Source of the DNA: Sphingomonas dokdonensis
Lineage (GTDB): Bacteria > Pseudomonadota > Alphaproteobacteria > Sphingomonadales > Sphingomonadaceae
Direction of reading: 5' to 3'
Assembly (NCBI RefSeq): GCF_002197685.1
Contig: NZ_NBBI01000001.1
Coordinates: 930,001-994,000, forward strand
DNA: 64,000 nt
Shown: positions 1 through 9,237 of the stretch, piece by piece
How the letters are laid out: each line of letters begins with the position of its first letter
Numbering within the stretch: position 1 is the stretch's first letter
Notes under the pieces: model-generated
Databases searched by the model: none
What the model saw: the letters and a program-made list of their open reading frames with translations, nothing else
What the model was told of the DNA's origin: nothing
Made by a program: the position numbers and the translations under genes

Positions 1-1623
1 GAGCGCGAAGAGGTTCGAATCCTCAAGGTCGATCGCGCGGGCGTCCTCGTTGGGCAGGTCGAGGTTCTCGATCTTGGGCGAGGCGACGATCTGAAGCCGC
101 GGGGTGATGCGCTGCGTGCCGCCGAACAGCTCGCCGACGAAGGGCCAGCGCACATCCACCGCAACCGCGCCGATCGCGCGCGAATGGAAGCCTTCCAATC
201 CGCGATACCGCACCACGTTGGTCGCGGCGGTATCGTCGGTGTTATAGGCGTCGGCGCGGGCGAAGGCGGTGAAGGTGACTTCCTGGCCCCAGTTCGTCAG
301 GCGGCGCAGATCCCAGCGCGCGCTGGCAAAGGCGCGCTGCGTGTCCTGCCCTGCCTTGCGGCCGAGCGCGAGCGTGTTGAGCTGGAACTGCACAGTGCCG
401 CCGAGCAGGTCTTCCTTCATGCGGCGACGATAGTCGAGTTCGGGCAGGGCGACGGGCTGAAGACCCTGCCGCTCGCCCACGCGCAGCGTCTGGGTGGCCC
501 AACCGGCGAGCGAGAAATAGCTGTCGCGATCGATCCGCTCGAGCGCGAACGTCGTGCGCAGGCGATCGGCGCGCGAGATGTCGTAGCGGCGCAGGAACGT
601 GCGGTCGGTGGTGAGGCGCAGCGAGCCGGACAGGCTCCAGTTCTCGTCGAGCTGGAAACGGCCGACGCCATCGAGATAACCGCGGAAGGCGCGCTCGGTG
701 GAGGAGGCAAAGCCGCTCGACAGATCGTCGCTGCGGCGGCTGGCGGTGCCGTAGCCGGTGATGCTGAACGCGCCGAGCTCGTTCAAATGCTCGTAATTGG
801 CCTGCAGCATCGGCAGCACGTCCGAATAGACGTGCGGCGTTACCGTCAGCTTGCGGTTGGGCGCGAGCCGGAAGAGATAGGGGGTGGCGACCTCGAAGCC
901 GTTCACCCGATCGTAGCGCACGCTGGGCGACAGGAGCCCGCTGGCGGTGCCCTCGCCGATCGGGTGGGAGAATTTTGGGAGCGGGATGGAGGGAAGGCCG
1001 AACAGGTGGACCTGGCCGCCGGTGTAATAGACCCGCTCGCGATCGGGCCGGTACGTCACCTTCACCGCCGTGACCTTCCACGTCGGCTCCTTCGGACAGC
1101 CATCCGAATCGACCACCGAACAGGCGGTATAGGCCGCGCGGTCTAGCGAGATGGTGCCATCCTCGTAGCGGGTGCCGCGATCGGCGGCGAGCCGCCCGCC
1201 GCGGTCCAGCACGACCAGCATGTTGTCGACTAGACCGTCTTTCAGCGAATCAGTCAGCTCGATCTGATCGCCATAGGCCGTGTCGCCCTGCGGATTGGTG
1301 ACGGCGATGTTACCGGTGGCGATCACTTTGCCGGTTTTGCGGTTCCACACCACCTTGTCCGCGCGCAGCCGCTCGCCGGCGCGGAACATGCGCACGTCGC
1401 TCGTCGCGGTGACGATGTCCTGCTCGTAATCATATTCGAGCATGCCGGCGCTGAAGTTGATCTGATCCTCTGCTGCCGCGCCTGGCGGCGGCGCAGCGGG
1501 TGCTTCGGGTAGGGGCGGTGCAACCGGACGATCCTGGAGATCCTGCGCGGCGGCAACGCCCGGCAGGCCGAGCAGCAGGGCCGCAGAAAACGCGCAACCG
1601 GACAGAAGGTCGAGACGCGTCAC
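1..1623 (-). CDS. lptD: LPS-assembly protein LptD (OstA), 3' end cut by window edge
   Basis: Outer-membrane translocon component that, in classical Gram-negatives, inserts lipopolysaccharide into the outer leaflet. The 541 codons present read as a signal peptide (residues about 1-25, ending in a VAAAQ-like cleavage region), a proline-rich spacer, an OstA/LptA-like beta-jellyroll (about 45-170, with the typical EYDYEQDIVTATSDV and NRKTGKVIATGN stretches), then a long run of aromatic-rich beta strands that begins the barrel (PLPKFSHPIG, YLFRLAPNRKLTVTPH). The start is a GTG at 1623 because no ATG gives the signal peptide. The C-terminus lies before position 1. It is divergent from pepA. Retention is notable because the lipid A genes are missing from the bamA-fabZ locus. 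Confidence 0.93.
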   Translation of the reverse strand, partial: MTRLDLLSGCAFSAALLLGLPGVAAAQDLQDRPVAPPLPEAPAAPPPGAAAEDQINFSAGMLEYDYEQDIVTATSDVRMFRAGERLRADKVVWNRKTGKVIATGNIAVTNPQGDTAYGDQIELTDSLKDGLVDNMLVVLDRGGRLAADRGTRYEDGTISLDRAAYTACSVVDSDGCPKEPTWKVTAVKVTYRPDRERVYYTGGQVHLFGLPSIPLPKFSHPIGEGTASGLLSPSVRYDRVNGFEVATPYLFRLAPNRKLTVTPHVYSDVLPMLQANYEHLNELGAFSITGYGTASRRSDDLSSGFASSTERAFRGYLDGVGRFQLDENWSLSGSLRLTTDRTFLRRYDISRADRLRTTFALERIDRDSYFSLAGWATQTLRVGERQGLQPVALPELDYRRRMKEDLLGGTVQFQLNTLALGRKAGQDTQRAFASARWDLRRLTNWGQEVTFTAFARADAYNTDDTAATNVVRYRGLEGFHSRAIGAVAVDVRWPFVGELFGGTQRITPRLQIVASPKIENLDLPNEDARAIDLEDSNLFAL

Positions 1624-1766
1624 TCGCTTACTCGCAAAGCTTGAACCCCTTTTCGCCGCCTGGTGCCGGCTTGATCATCGGCCCTATCCATCGACGCGGC
1701 GGGGCGCAACGCTTTGCCTCCGGCGGCCGGACACCCTATCTGCAGCCCGAAACAAGAGGAATAGCC

Positions 1767-3239
1767 ATGAACGTGACCTTTGCCGCCAATCGTCCTGCGG
1801 AAACGCCGGTGCTCGCGCTGCCGGTGACCAAGGCCGGTGCCGCCGCCATTGCGCCGGCTGGCCTGGACGAATCGGCCCGCGCCATCGTTGCCGCCGCTGC
1901 AGCAGGGCAAAGGTTCAAGGGTGAGGCGGGCAGCGTGGCGGAGGCCTATGTCGCAGCGGGGAAGGGCGCGAGCCGAATCCTGCTGCTTGGCGTGGGCGAG
2001 GGTGACGACGCGAGCTACGAGCGGGCGGGCGGCGCGCTGACGGCGAAGCTGCTCACCTCCGGCGTGAAGGCAGCGACCGTCGACCTGACCGGCAGCGGCG
2101 CCGATGCCTCGGCCGCAGCGCGGCTGGGCGCGGCGATCGCGCAGCGGGCATGGCGCTTCGATGAGTATCGCACCAAGCTGGCGGACGATGCCAAGCCGTC
2201 GTTCACGGACGTGACGATCGTCGGCGCGCCGGCCGACACCGATGCCGCGTGGAACGCGCGCAACGCGGTGACGCAAGGGCTCGCGCTCACCAAGACGCTG
2301 GTGACGCTGCCGCCGAACATTCTTTACCCGGAAAGCTTTGTCGAGATCGTCACCAAGGCGACCGAGGGGCTCGGCCTCGAGGTGATCGTGCTGGATGAGC
2401 CGGCGATGCGCGAGCTGGGCATGGGCGCGCTGCTGGGTGTATCGCAGGGCTCGCGGCGCGAGGCACGCATCCTGGCGCTGAAGTGGAACGGCGCGGGTGC
2501 GGGCGATCCGGCGCTGGCGCTGGTCGGCAAGGGCGTGACGTTCGACACGGGCGGCATCTCGATCAAGCCGGCCGCCGGCATGGAAGACATGAAGTGGGAC
2601 ATGGGCGGCGCGGGCGCGGTCGCCGGCGCGATGAAGACGCTCGCCATGCGCAAGGCCAAGGCGAACGTGATCGGCGTGATGGGGTTGGTCGAGAACATGC
2701 CGGACGGCAATGCACAGCGGCCGGGCGACGTGGTGACCTCCATGTCCGGCCAAACGATCGAGGTGATCAACACCGATGCCGAGGGGCGCCTGGTGCTGTG
2801 CGATTGCGTCACCTGGGTGCAGCGGACGCACAAGGTGAAGACGATCGTCGACCTCGCCACGCTGACCGGCGCGATGATCGTCAGCCTGGGCAACGAGATG
2901 GGCGGCCTGTTCGCCAATGACGATGGCCTGGCGGACCAGCTGCTCGCGGCGAGCAAGGCAAGCGGCGACCAGTTGTGGCGCTTCCCGATGGGGCCAGGCT
3001 ACGACAAGCTGATCGACAGCCCGATCGCCGACATGAAGAACGTCGGCCCGCGCGGCGGCGGCTCGATCACCGCGGCGCAGTTCATCAAGCGCTTCGTCGA
3101 CGAGGGCGTGCGCTGGGCGCACCTGGACGTCGCAGGCATGGTGTGGTCCGACAAGGACGGCCCGACCTGGGGCAAGGGCGCGACCGGCTATGGCGTGCGG
3201 CTGCTGGACTCGTTCGTCGCAAGCAACTTCGAAGGCTGA
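1767..3239 (+). CDS. pepA: Leucyl aminopeptidase (M17)
   Basis: Cytosolic dinuclear-metal aminopeptidase that removes N-terminal residues from peptides. The 490-residue product has the expected two-domain M17 layout: a variable N-terminal macro-like domain (about 1-165) and a C-terminal catalytic domain. The metal-binding GKGVTFDTGG stretch (K255, D260) and the family signature NTDAEGRL (335-342) are intact. The ATG at 1767 is chosen because of the AGAGGAA ribosome-binding site just upstream; a longer frame exists but runs into the lptD promoter region. The stop overlaps the holC start (TGATG), so the two genes are translationally coupled. The pepA-holC pairing is conserved in many Proteobacteria, where lpt genes are often adjacent. 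Confidence 0.96.
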   Translation: MNVTFAANRPAETPVLALPVTKAGAAAIAPAGLDESARAIVAAAAAGQRFKGEAGSVAEAYVAAGKGASRILLLGVGEGDDASYERAGGALTAKLLTSGVKAATVDLTGSGADASAAARLGAAIAQRAWRFDEYRTKLADDAKPSFTDVTIVGAPADTDAAWNARNAVTQGLALTKTLVTLPPNILYPESFVEIVTKATEGLGLEVIVLDEPAMRELGMGALLGVSQGSRREARILALKWNGAGAGDPALALVGKGVTFDTGGISIKPAAGMEDMKWDMGGAGAVAGAMKTLAMRKAKANVIGVMGLVENMPDGNAQRPGDVVTSMSGQTIEVINTDAEGRLVLCDCVTWVQRTHKVKTIVDLATLTGAMIVSLGNEMGGLFANDDGLADQLLAASKASGDQLWRFPMGPGYDKLIDSPIADMKNVGPRGGGSITAAQFIKRFVDEGVRWAHLDVAGMVWSDKDGPTWGKGATGYGVRLLDSFVASNFEG

Positions 3240-3679
3240 TGCAGGTCGATTTCTATCACCTGACGCAGATGCCGATCGAGCGCGCGCTGCCGCGGATCGC
3301 GGAGCGCGTGCTTGCCGGTGGCGAGCGATTGTTGATCGTGGGCGCGGATGAGGCGCAGCGCACCGCGATCGACCGCCTGCTGTGGGACTATGCGGCGGAC
3401 AGCTTCCTGCCGCATGCCTGCGCCGGTGCGGGCGATGACGGCGCGCAGCCGATCCTGATCGCGGGCGAGGTGAACGCGGCCAACGGCGCGCGCCACGTCG
3501 CGCTGATCGATGGCGAGTGGCGCGAGGCGACGCTGAAATTCGACCGCGCCTTTCACTTCTTCGACGACGAGCGGATCGAGGAAGCACGAACGGCGTGGCG
3601 CTCGCTGGCCGGGCACGACGGCATCGAGCGACGCTATTGGAAGCAGAATGAGGATGGGCGATGGGAGCAGGCGGCCTGA
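3239..3679 (+). CDS. holC: DNA polymerase III chi subunit
   Basis: Small clamp-loader accessory subunit (146 aa) that in E. coli links the replicase to single-stranded-DNA-binding protein. The sequence starts MQVDFYHLT and carries the family's conserved YHL and LLIVGADEAQRTAIDRLLW region (about 35-52), the FLPHA motif and the late FDRAFHFFDD segment. It overlaps the pepA stop by one base. Its stop codon sits inside a hairpin that also contains the stop of the convergent MAPEG gene. Confidence 0.93.
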   Translation: MQVDFYHLTQMPIERALPRIAERVLAGGERLLIVGADEAQRTAIDRLLWDYAADSFLPHACAGAGDDGAQPILIAGEVNAANGARHVALIDGEWREATLKFDRAFHFFDDERIEEARTAWRSLAGHDGIERRYWKQNEDGRWEQAA

Positions 3680-3697
3680 TCGCTGCAACGATCAGGC
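3674..3697. terminator. Bidirectional hairpin containing both convergent stop codons
   Basis: A perfect 9-bp inverted repeat (GCCTGATCG, loop CTGCAA, CGATCAGGC). The TGA of holC (3677-3679) lies in the left arm and the TGA of the opposing MAPEG gene (3692-3694) in the right arm. There is no U-tract on either side, so termination may be weak or factor-assisted. Confidence 0.5.
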
Positions 3698-4231
3698 GGC
3701 CGAGCCGACCGCGATCGTGGCAGCGCACGCCACCAGCGCCATGAGGCTCGGATAAAAGGTCAGCCCAAAACCATACGCCCGTGCGGCCGCTCCCCGCCGG
3801 TAGCCGATCCAGAACAGCAGCCGGCCGACGCCGAACAGGCAGACCAGCGCGACGATCGACATGCGTGCTTGCGAGAAGGTCGCGGCGACGATGAGGTGAG
3901 CGCCGATGGCGAGCATCGCCTGCTCAAGCGTGTTTTGCAGGATCGCGCGTGCCTCACGCACCTTTTCCGACGCGCGCGCGACACTGCTGCCGGCTATGTC
4001 CTGCGCCGAAAAGAAGCGCATCCGGGCGACATTCGCGATGCCCGCTGCCAACCATAGAATTACAAAGGCGTCCGCTCGGATGGTGAAGGCCACGCGCTGT
4101 GTAAAGGGGATCGGTCCGAGCGCCCGATCCGCCCCCACCCCAAAGGCAATGACGACGATTGCCGTCACGAGCGCGGCGCCCATGCCCCATGCGACGCGAC
4201 GCTGCTCCCGTTCGAACTCGCCAACGCTCAT
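3692..4231 (-). CDS. MAPEG family membrane protein
   Basis: A 179-residue integral membrane protein with about four hydrophobic helices (roughly 15-37, 50-68, 105-125, 150-175). The polar stretch REARAILQNTLEQ followed by a helix, and WIGYRRGAAARAYGF later, fit the MAPEG superfamily (membrane-associated eicosanoid and glutathione metabolism proteins). Bacterial members mostly have no assigned substrate and I cannot name one here. The ATG at 4231 is chosen over longer in-frame starts because it leaves a normal intergenic region to the divergent ndk gene. Convergent with holC. Confidence 0.7.
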   Translation of the reverse strand: MSVGEFEREQRRVAWGMGAALVTAIVVIAFGVGADRALGPIPFTQRVAFTIRADAFVILWLAAGIANVARMRFFSAQDIAGSSVARASEKVREARAILQNTLEQAMLAIGAHLIVAATFSQARMSIVALVCLFGVGRLLFWIGYRRGAAARAYGFGLTFYPSLMALVACAATIAVGSAA

Positions 4232-4383
4232 GTTGCGGCCCCATCGCGAATTGCAAGCAAAGGGACTCCCGCCAACCAGTACACCCTGCTTACGACTGAT
4301 AGCTGGGTAGTTGCGCTGCCCGCATCCCCCCGCTAACGGCCCCGCAGTTTCCAGCATTCCCAACACAGGAGCAAGCGACCATC

Positions 4384-4806
4384 ATGGCCGCCAATCGTAC
4401 CTTTTCGATCATCAAGCCCGATGCGACCCGTCGCAACCTGACCGGCGCCGTCACCAAGATGCTGGAGGAAGCCGGCCTGCGCGTCGTCGCATCCAAGCGC
4501 ATCCAGATGACCAAGGAGCAGGCCGAGGGCTTTTACGCCGTCCACAAGGAGCGTCCGTTCTTCAACGACCTCGTCTCCTTCATGATCTCCGGCCCGGTGG
4601 TCGTGCAGGTGCTGGAAGGCGAGAACGCCGTGCAGCGCAACCGCGACATCATGGGCGCGACGAACCCCGAGAACGCCGACGCCGGCACGATCCGCAAGGA
4701 ACTGGCCGAATCGATCGAGGCGAACTCGGTGCATGGTTCGGACTCGGACGAGAATGCGGCGATCGAAATCGCCTATTTCTTCAAGCCCGAAGAGATCGTC
4801 GGCTGA
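4384..4806 (+). CDS. ndk: Nucleoside diphosphate kinase
   Basis: Transfers the gamma phosphate of NTPs to NDPs through a phosphohistidine. The 140-aa length is typical. The N-terminal [10 protein letters not shown] motif binds nucleotide and the catalytic histidine is H117 in NSVHGSDS. An AGGAG ribosome-binding site precedes the ATG. Followed after 4 bases by an acetyltransferase gene and so probably co-transcribed with it. Confidence 0.97.
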   Translation: MAANRTFSIIKPDATRRNLTGAVTKMLEEAGLRVVASKRIQMTKEQAEGFYAVHKERPFFNDLVSFMISGPVVVQVLEGENAVQRNRDIMGATNPENADAGTIRKELAESIEANSVHGSDSDENAAIEIAYFFKPEEIVG

Positions 4807-4810
4807 TCCG

Positions 4811-5335
4811 ATGACGCAAGACTGGCGGCTGCGCCGGGCCACCGCGGCGGATGCGCCGGCGGTGGCGATGGTGGCCGCCGCCAGCTTTCTTGAAACCTTT
4901 GCCGGCATCCTGCCCGGCGAAGATGTCGTGGCGCATTGCGCACGCAACAGCTCGCCGGCGAGGTTCGCCGGCTGGGCGGATGACGCGGCCAGCGTCGTCA
5001 CCCTTGCGGAACATCCCGTGGGGCACGCGCCGGTCGGCTATTCGCTGCTGACTCGCCCCGATCTGCCGATCGAGCCGCTGGATGGCGATATCGAGTTGCG
5101 CCGCATCTACGCGCTGTCGGTGACGCGCGGGACGGGGCTGGGGCATCGGCTGATGGCGTTGGCGCTTGAGGATGCGGCGGCGCTGGGCGGCAAGCGACTG
5201 CTGCTGGGCGTGCTGGGTACCAACAAGCGGGCACGGGACTTCTACGAGCGCGAAGGCTTTACCCTAGCGGGCACGCGGCGCTTCAACGTCGGCGCCGGCT
5301 GGTACGACGACGTGATCTACGCGCGGGCGCTCTGA
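4811..5335 (+). CDS. GNAT family N-acetyltransferase
   Basis: A 174-residue Gcn5-type acyltransferase. The acetyl-CoA binding loop is visible as SVTRGTGLGHRLMALALEDA (about 97-116), preceded by the beta-4 strand ELRRIYAL and followed by the typical GTNKRARDFYEREGF helix-strand unit (about 136-150). The substrate cannot be told from sequence. The start is the ATG four bases after the ndk stop. Its 3' end overlaps the convergent gene by 19 bp. Confidence 0.88.
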   Translation: MTQDWRLRRATAADAPAVAMVAAASFLETFAGILPGEDVVAHCARNSSPARFAGWADDAASVVTLAEHPVGHAPVGYSLLTRPDLPIEPLDGDIELRRIYALSVTRGTGLGHRLMALALEDAAALGGKRLLLGVLGTNKRARDFYEREGFTLAGTRRFNVGAGWYDDVIYARAL

Positions 5336-5907
5336 CGCCGCATTTCGGCCGACCATAGCGCGTCGATCCGTTTGCGATCGCCCTTCTGCTCGCGCACCCG
5401 CACCGCCTCGATCGTGAGGCTGCGACCTCCGACAAGGCGGCCATGCGTCCGCCAGACGATCTCCACGATCCCGCGCCCTTCACGCGGGCTGTCGCCGACC
5501 ATGTAGCGCGTGGTCACGAGGAGGGGCAGGCGCCCCTCGCGATCGTCTGCGCCGCCATCGGTCGCCTTCAGCACCGCCGCGGCAAACCAATCCTTGTCGA
5601 TCCGCGCGGTGGCCGGTGCTTGCCGCTCGATGCCGAGCGCAGAAGGGAAATCGATCGCGGTGTCGATCAGCTCGTGCTGCGCATCCGACAGGCGGATTTC
5701 GCTGCCGCCGCGCGCAAGATCGGCATCCAGATTGAGCCTTACCTTGGCGGCGCCGGCTGCGGCACTTGCCGCGGCACGCTCCTGCGCGGCCTGGCGTTTG
5801 TCGCTCCAGTTGAGGCCAAGCGTCAGCGCGCCGACGACCAGGCCGAGCACCGCCACCATCTCGGGCAAGGTGATCAGGCGTCGGCGGCTCTTCGGCGCGT
5901 CGCTCAC
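5317..5907 (-). CDS. Hypothetical membrane-anchored protein
   Basis: Not recognised. The 196-residue product has a short basic N-terminus (KSRRR), one hydrophobic helix at about 15-33, a charged Ala-rich stretch (KRQAAQERAAASAAAGAAK) and then a soluble domain predicted to face the periplasm, with VIV/VRV-like strands near the end. The start is a GTG whose GTGA overlaps the stop of the upstream mmcQ-like gene, indicating translational coupling. Last gene of the purM-purN-mmcQ run. Confidence 0.7.
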   Translation of the reverse strand: MSDAPKSRRRLITLPEMVAVLGLVVGALTLGLNWSDKRQAAQERAAASAAAGAAKVRLNLDADLARGGSEIRLSDAQHELIDTAIDFPSALGIERQAPATARIDKDWFAAAVLKATDGGADDREGRLPLLVTTRYMVGDSPREGRGIVEIVWRTHGRLVGGRSLTIEAVRVREQKGDRKRIDALWSAEMRRQSARA

Positions 5908-6290
5908 CGGCCGCCCGCTTCCAGCAGGCGGCGGGGCGCGGCGAGTTCCCAACTGACGGCGATCCGATCGGCGACATGGTCCCAATCGGTGTCGGGCGCA
6001 GCGACTCGGATCGCGATCCAGCCGGACGACCCCAGATAGGCAGGCTTGTAGTAAAGGTCCGGGTCCGCCTCGATCAGCATGGTCTGTTCCTCGGCGCCGG
6101 TGGTTTTCAGCAGAACCGCCGTCTCGCCGTCGCCGTGGTGATCGTGCCAGAAATAGGCAAAGAACTTGCCGTTTTCGATGTGAAAGCCCGGCGCCCCGTG
6201 GGAGGGGCGCTCGGCGGCTTCCGGAAGAGCCAAAGCGATCGACCGGACGCAATCGAGCGCATCGGCGGGGGTATTTACCTGTTCAGCCAT
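5904..6290 (-). CDS. MmcQ/YjbR family DNA-binding-like protein
   Basis: A 128-aa CyaY-fold protein of the MmcQ/YjbR family. The family hallmarks are present: LPEAAERPSHGAPGF near 23-37, FFAYFWHDHHGDG about 43-55, and the late PAYLGSSGWIAIRV segment. Biochemical role is not settled for the family. It overlaps purN by 16 bp and is overlapped by the next gene through GTGA, so it belongs to the purM operon. Confidence 0.85.
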   Translation of the reverse strand: MAEQVNTPADALDCVRSIALALPEAAERPSHGAPGFHIENGKFFAYFWHDHHGDGETAVLLKTTGAEEQTMLIEADPDLYYKPAYLGSSGWIAIRVAAPDTDWDHVADRIAVSWELAAPRRLLEAGGR

Positions 6291-6832
6291 TCGGCCAGAA
6301 CGCGCGGATACAAACGATGCTCCTCGGCGAGCACGCGCGCGGCGAGGCTTTCCGCAGTGTCGCCTGCCAGGATCGGCACCTCTGCCTGGCCGAGCACCTC
6401 GCCGCCATCCAGCTCTTCCGTCACCAGGTGAACCGAGCAGCCAGCCGCCTCGTCTCCGGCGGCGATCGCGCGGGCGTGCGTGTCCAGCCCCTTGTACTTC
6501 GGCAGGAGCGAGGGATGGATGTTGACGATCCGCTCGCGCCAGCGCGCGACGAACTCGTCCGAGAGGAGGCGCATATAGCCGGCGAGCGCGAGATATTCCG
6601 CGCCGGCCGCGCGCAATGCGGCATCGAGCGCGGCCTCGTACGTGGCCTTGCCGACATCCTTGGGCGAGAGCGCAAAGGTCGCGATGCCATGCTCCAGCGC
6701 CCAGGAAAGGCCGGGCGCGCTCGGGCGATCCGAGGCGACGACCACCACCTCGTAGGCCGATCCTGCACCGGCGACGAGCGACTGCATGTTCGATCCCCGG
6801 CCGGAGATCAGAATGCCAAGCTTTACCGTCAT
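6275..6832 (-). CDS. purN: Phosphoribosylglycinamide formyltransferase
   Basis: Third step of de novo purine synthesis: transfer of formyl from 10-formyl-THF to GAR. The 185-aa enzyme has the phosphate loop SGRGSN (10-15) and the catalytic triad residues N104, H106 (in NIHPSLLP) and D142. The ATG at 6832 overlaps the purM stop (ATGA), the classical purMN arrangement. Confidence 0.97.
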   Translation of the reverse strand: MTVKLGILISGRGSNMQSLVAGAGSAYEVVVVASDRPSAPGLSWALEHGIATFALSPKDVGKATYEAALDAALRAAGAEYLALAGYMRLLSDEFVARWRERIVNIHPSLLPKYKGLDTHARAIAAGDEAAGCSVHLVTEELDGGEVLGQAEVPILAGDTAESLAARVLAEEHRLYPRVLAEWLNR

Positions 6833-7920
6833 TGGTGGTGCGTGGCGGTCCAGGGTGCGCGGGCGCTCCAGGTTTCGGCGCTGCCGGTAACGGTGCAACC
6901 CCGCTCGCCGGCCTCGATCGCACCGATGCGGAACACCTGCTCGCCCGCAGCTGACAGATCTGCCGCGACTGCCTCGGCCTGATCGGCAGCGACGATCACC
7001 GCCATGCCGATGCCGCAGTTGAAGGTGCGCGCCATCTCCTCCGGCTCGATCGCGCCCTGCGCTTGCAGGAACGCCATAAGGCGCGGCTGCGCCCAGGCGT
7101 CCGCATCGATGCGCGCGTGCGTGCCGGCGGGCAGGACACGGGGAATGTTCTCGAGCAGGCCGCCGCCGGTGATATGCGCCAGACCCTTGATCCGGCCGGC
7201 GGTGACGAGCGGCAGGAGGCTCTTCACGTAGATGCGAGTCGGCGCCATCAGCGCCTCGATCAGGAGAACGTCGGAATCGAACAGCGCGGGGCGGTCGAGC
7301 CGCCAGCCCTTGTCTGCAGCAAGGCGGCGCACGAGCGAAAAGCCGTTGGAGTGCACGCCTGAGGAGGCGAGACCAAGGACCACGTCACCGGTGCTGATCT
7401 GCGCGCCCGTCAGCACGCGGTCCCGCTCAACCGCACCCACGCAGAAGCCGGCGAGGTCATAGTCGCCATCGGCATACATGCCTGGCATTTCCGCGGTTTC
7501 GCCGCCGATCAGCGCGCAGCCGGCGATGCGACAGCCCTCTGCGATGGAGGCGATCACGCGCTCCGCCACCGCGGCGTCGAGCTTGCCCGAGGCATAATAA
7601 TCCAGGAAAAACAGCGGCTCGGCGCCCTGGACGATCAGATCGTTGGCGCACATCGCGACGAGATCGATGCCGACGCCGTCGTGCCGGTCGTGCTCGATCG
7701 CGAGTTTCAGCTTGGTGCCGACGCCGTCGTTCGCCGCGACCAGCAACGGATCGGTGAAGCCCGCCGCCTTCAGATCGAAGAAGCCGCCGAAGCCGCCAAG
7801 GTCGGCGTCAGCGCCCTTGCGCCGCGTCGCGCGCGCCAAGGGCGCAATCGCCCGAACCAGTGCATTGCCCGCCGCGATCGACACGCCGGCCTGCTCGTAA
7901 GTGTACCCGCTTTCGCTCAT
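6829..7920 (-). CDS. purM: Phosphoribosylformylglycinamidine cyclo-ligase (AIR synthetase)
   Basis: ATP-dependent ring closure giving aminoimidazole ribotide in purine synthesis. The 363-residue length and the [32 protein letters not shown] and [11 protein letters not shown] motifs are diagnostic. The ATG at 7920 ([13 protein letters not shown]) is the family start. First gene of a reverse-strand operon with purN, and divergent from the DUF2066 gene, the same neighbourhood (purMN, DUF2066, hda) seen in Pseudomonas. Confidence 0.97.
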   Translation of the reverse strand: MSESGYTYEQAGVSIAAGNALVRAIAPLARATRRKGADADLGGFGGFFDLKAAGFTDPLLVAANDGVGTKLKLAIEHDRHDGVGIDLVAMCANDLIVQGAEPLFFLDYYASGKLDAAVAERVIASIAEGCRIAGCALIGGETAEMPGMYADGDYDLAGFCVGAVERDRVLTGAQISTGDVVLGLASSGVHSNGFSLVRRLAADKGWRLDRPALFDSDVLLIEALMAPTRIYVKSLLPLVTAGRIKGLAHITGGGLLENIPRVLPAGTHARIDADAWAQPRLMAFLQAQGAIEPEEMARTFNCGIGMAVIVAADQAEAVAADLSAAGEQVFRIGAIEAGERGCTVTGSAETWSARAPWTATHHQ

Positions 7921-7985
7921 GCGACAGCCGCCTAGCCACAACGCGCTTGGATTTCCACGCCTGCTTCGCCAAAAGACGCCGGCTT

Positions 7986-9227
7986 ATGCGTCTGAAGCCC
8001 TTGTTCCTCGTTCCTGCCGCCGCAGCCCTTGTGCTCGGTGCGGCAGTCAGCATCGCCCAGATCGAGGGCGGCGGCCGAGGCGTGGCCCCGGTCGACAGCT
8101 CCAGCGACTATGAAGTGTCGGGTCTAAGTGTCGATGTGGCGGCCAAGGATGCCGACGCTGCGCGGCTCGGCGGATGGCGACTGGCGCAGCGCAAGGCGTG
8201 GCTTGAGCTGTCCCGCCGGCTTGGTGTGGGGAAGGGGCTGGTCGCCGACTCGACGCTCGATTCGATCGTCACCGGCATCGTCGTCGAGAATGAGCAGATC
8301 GGGCCGAAGCGCTATGTCGCGCGGCTGGGCGTCTTGTTCGACCGCAATCGCACCGGCGCGCTGCTTGGCATTTCGAACTATGTGATGCGATCGCCGCCGA
8401 TGGTGGTGATTCCCGTGGTCTGGTCCGGCGGCGTGGCGACGGCGTTCGAGCAGCGTACCTTGTGGCAGGAAGCCTGGGCTCGCTATCGCACCGGCGGCAG
8501 CGCGATCGATTACATCCGCCCGATCGGCAGCGGCCCCGATCCGCTGCTGCTGAACCTGGGGCAGACGCAGCGGCCCGGGCGCGGCTGGTGGCGGGCGGTG
8601 CTGAACCAATATGGCGGCACCGACGTGCTGATCCCGACGGTGAAGCTATACCGGCAATGGCCCGGCGGCCCGGTAATCGCGGTGTTCCAGGCGCGGCAGG
8701 GGCCGGACAATAAGCTGCTATCGCAATTCACCCTGCGCGTCAGCAGCACCAGCGGCATTCCCAAGCTGCTCGATGCCGGTGTGAAGCGGCTCGATGAGAC
8801 CTATCAGCAGGCGCTGCGCGCGGGCTATCTGCGCAGCGATCCCGGCCTGTCCTACGTGCCGCCAAGCGAGATGCCGGTCGAGGACGACACACCCGACGAG
8901 AGCGGCGAAACCGTGGTCATCGACACGCCGACGATCCCGGCAATATCGGTGTCGGTGCAGTTCGACACGCCGGGCGTCGCGGCGGTGAGCGCTGGCGAGG
9001 CGGCGGTGCGCGCGGTGCCGGGCGTCAGGGCGGCGACCACCAGCAGCCTGGCGCTGGGCGGGCTGTCGGTGATGTCCGTCACCTTCGCCGGACCGCCCGA
9101 AGCGCTGAAGGCGGGGCTGGAAGCGCGTGGGTGGCAGGTATTCGGATCGGGCACCACCATCCGCATCCGCCGCGCACCGCAACTGCTGCCGCCCGACCTT
9201 GCCCCCGACAATGCCACTGCGGGATGA
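7986..9227 (+). CDS. DUF2066 domain-containing exported protein
   Basis: A 413-aa protein of unknown function with an N-terminal signal peptide (about 1-24, LFLVPAAAALVLGAAVSIAQ). The middle contains the DUF2066-like region (LAQRKAWLELSRRL, YVARLGVLFDRNRTGALL, then MVVIPVVWSG). The C-terminus has a separate alpha/beta unit (about 330-400, AISVSVQFDT ... VMSVTFAGPPEALKAGLEARGW). The placement between purM and hda matches the conserved gammaproteobacterial order, which supports the family call. Ends 10 bases before hda, probably its operon leader. Confidence 0.75.
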   Translation: MRLKPLFLVPAAAALVLGAAVSIAQIEGGGRGVAPVDSSSDYEVSGLSVDVAAKDADAARLGGWRLAQRKAWLELSRRLGVGKGLVADSTLDSIVTGIVVENEQIGPKRYVARLGVLFDRNRTGALLGISNYVMRSPPMVVIPVVWSGGVATAFEQRTLWQEAWARYRTGGSAIDYIRPIGSGPDPLLLNLGQTQRPGRGWWRAVLNQYGGTDVLIPTVKLYRQWPGGPVIAVFQARQGPDNKLLSQFTLRVSSTSGIPKLLDAGVKRLDETYQQALRAGYLRSDPGLSYVPPSEMPVEDDTPDESGETVVIDTPTIPAISVSVQFDTPGVAAVSAGEAAVRAVPGVRAATTSSLALGGLSVMSVTFAGPPEALKAGLEARGWQVFGSGTTIRIRRAPQLLPPDLAPDNATAG

Positions 9228-9237
9228 CGGCCGCACG

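Noticed and set aside
1620..3728. 702-aa open frame antisense to pepA
   Set aside because: Arg/Ala-rich shadow of a high-GC gene; no start signal or family resemblance.
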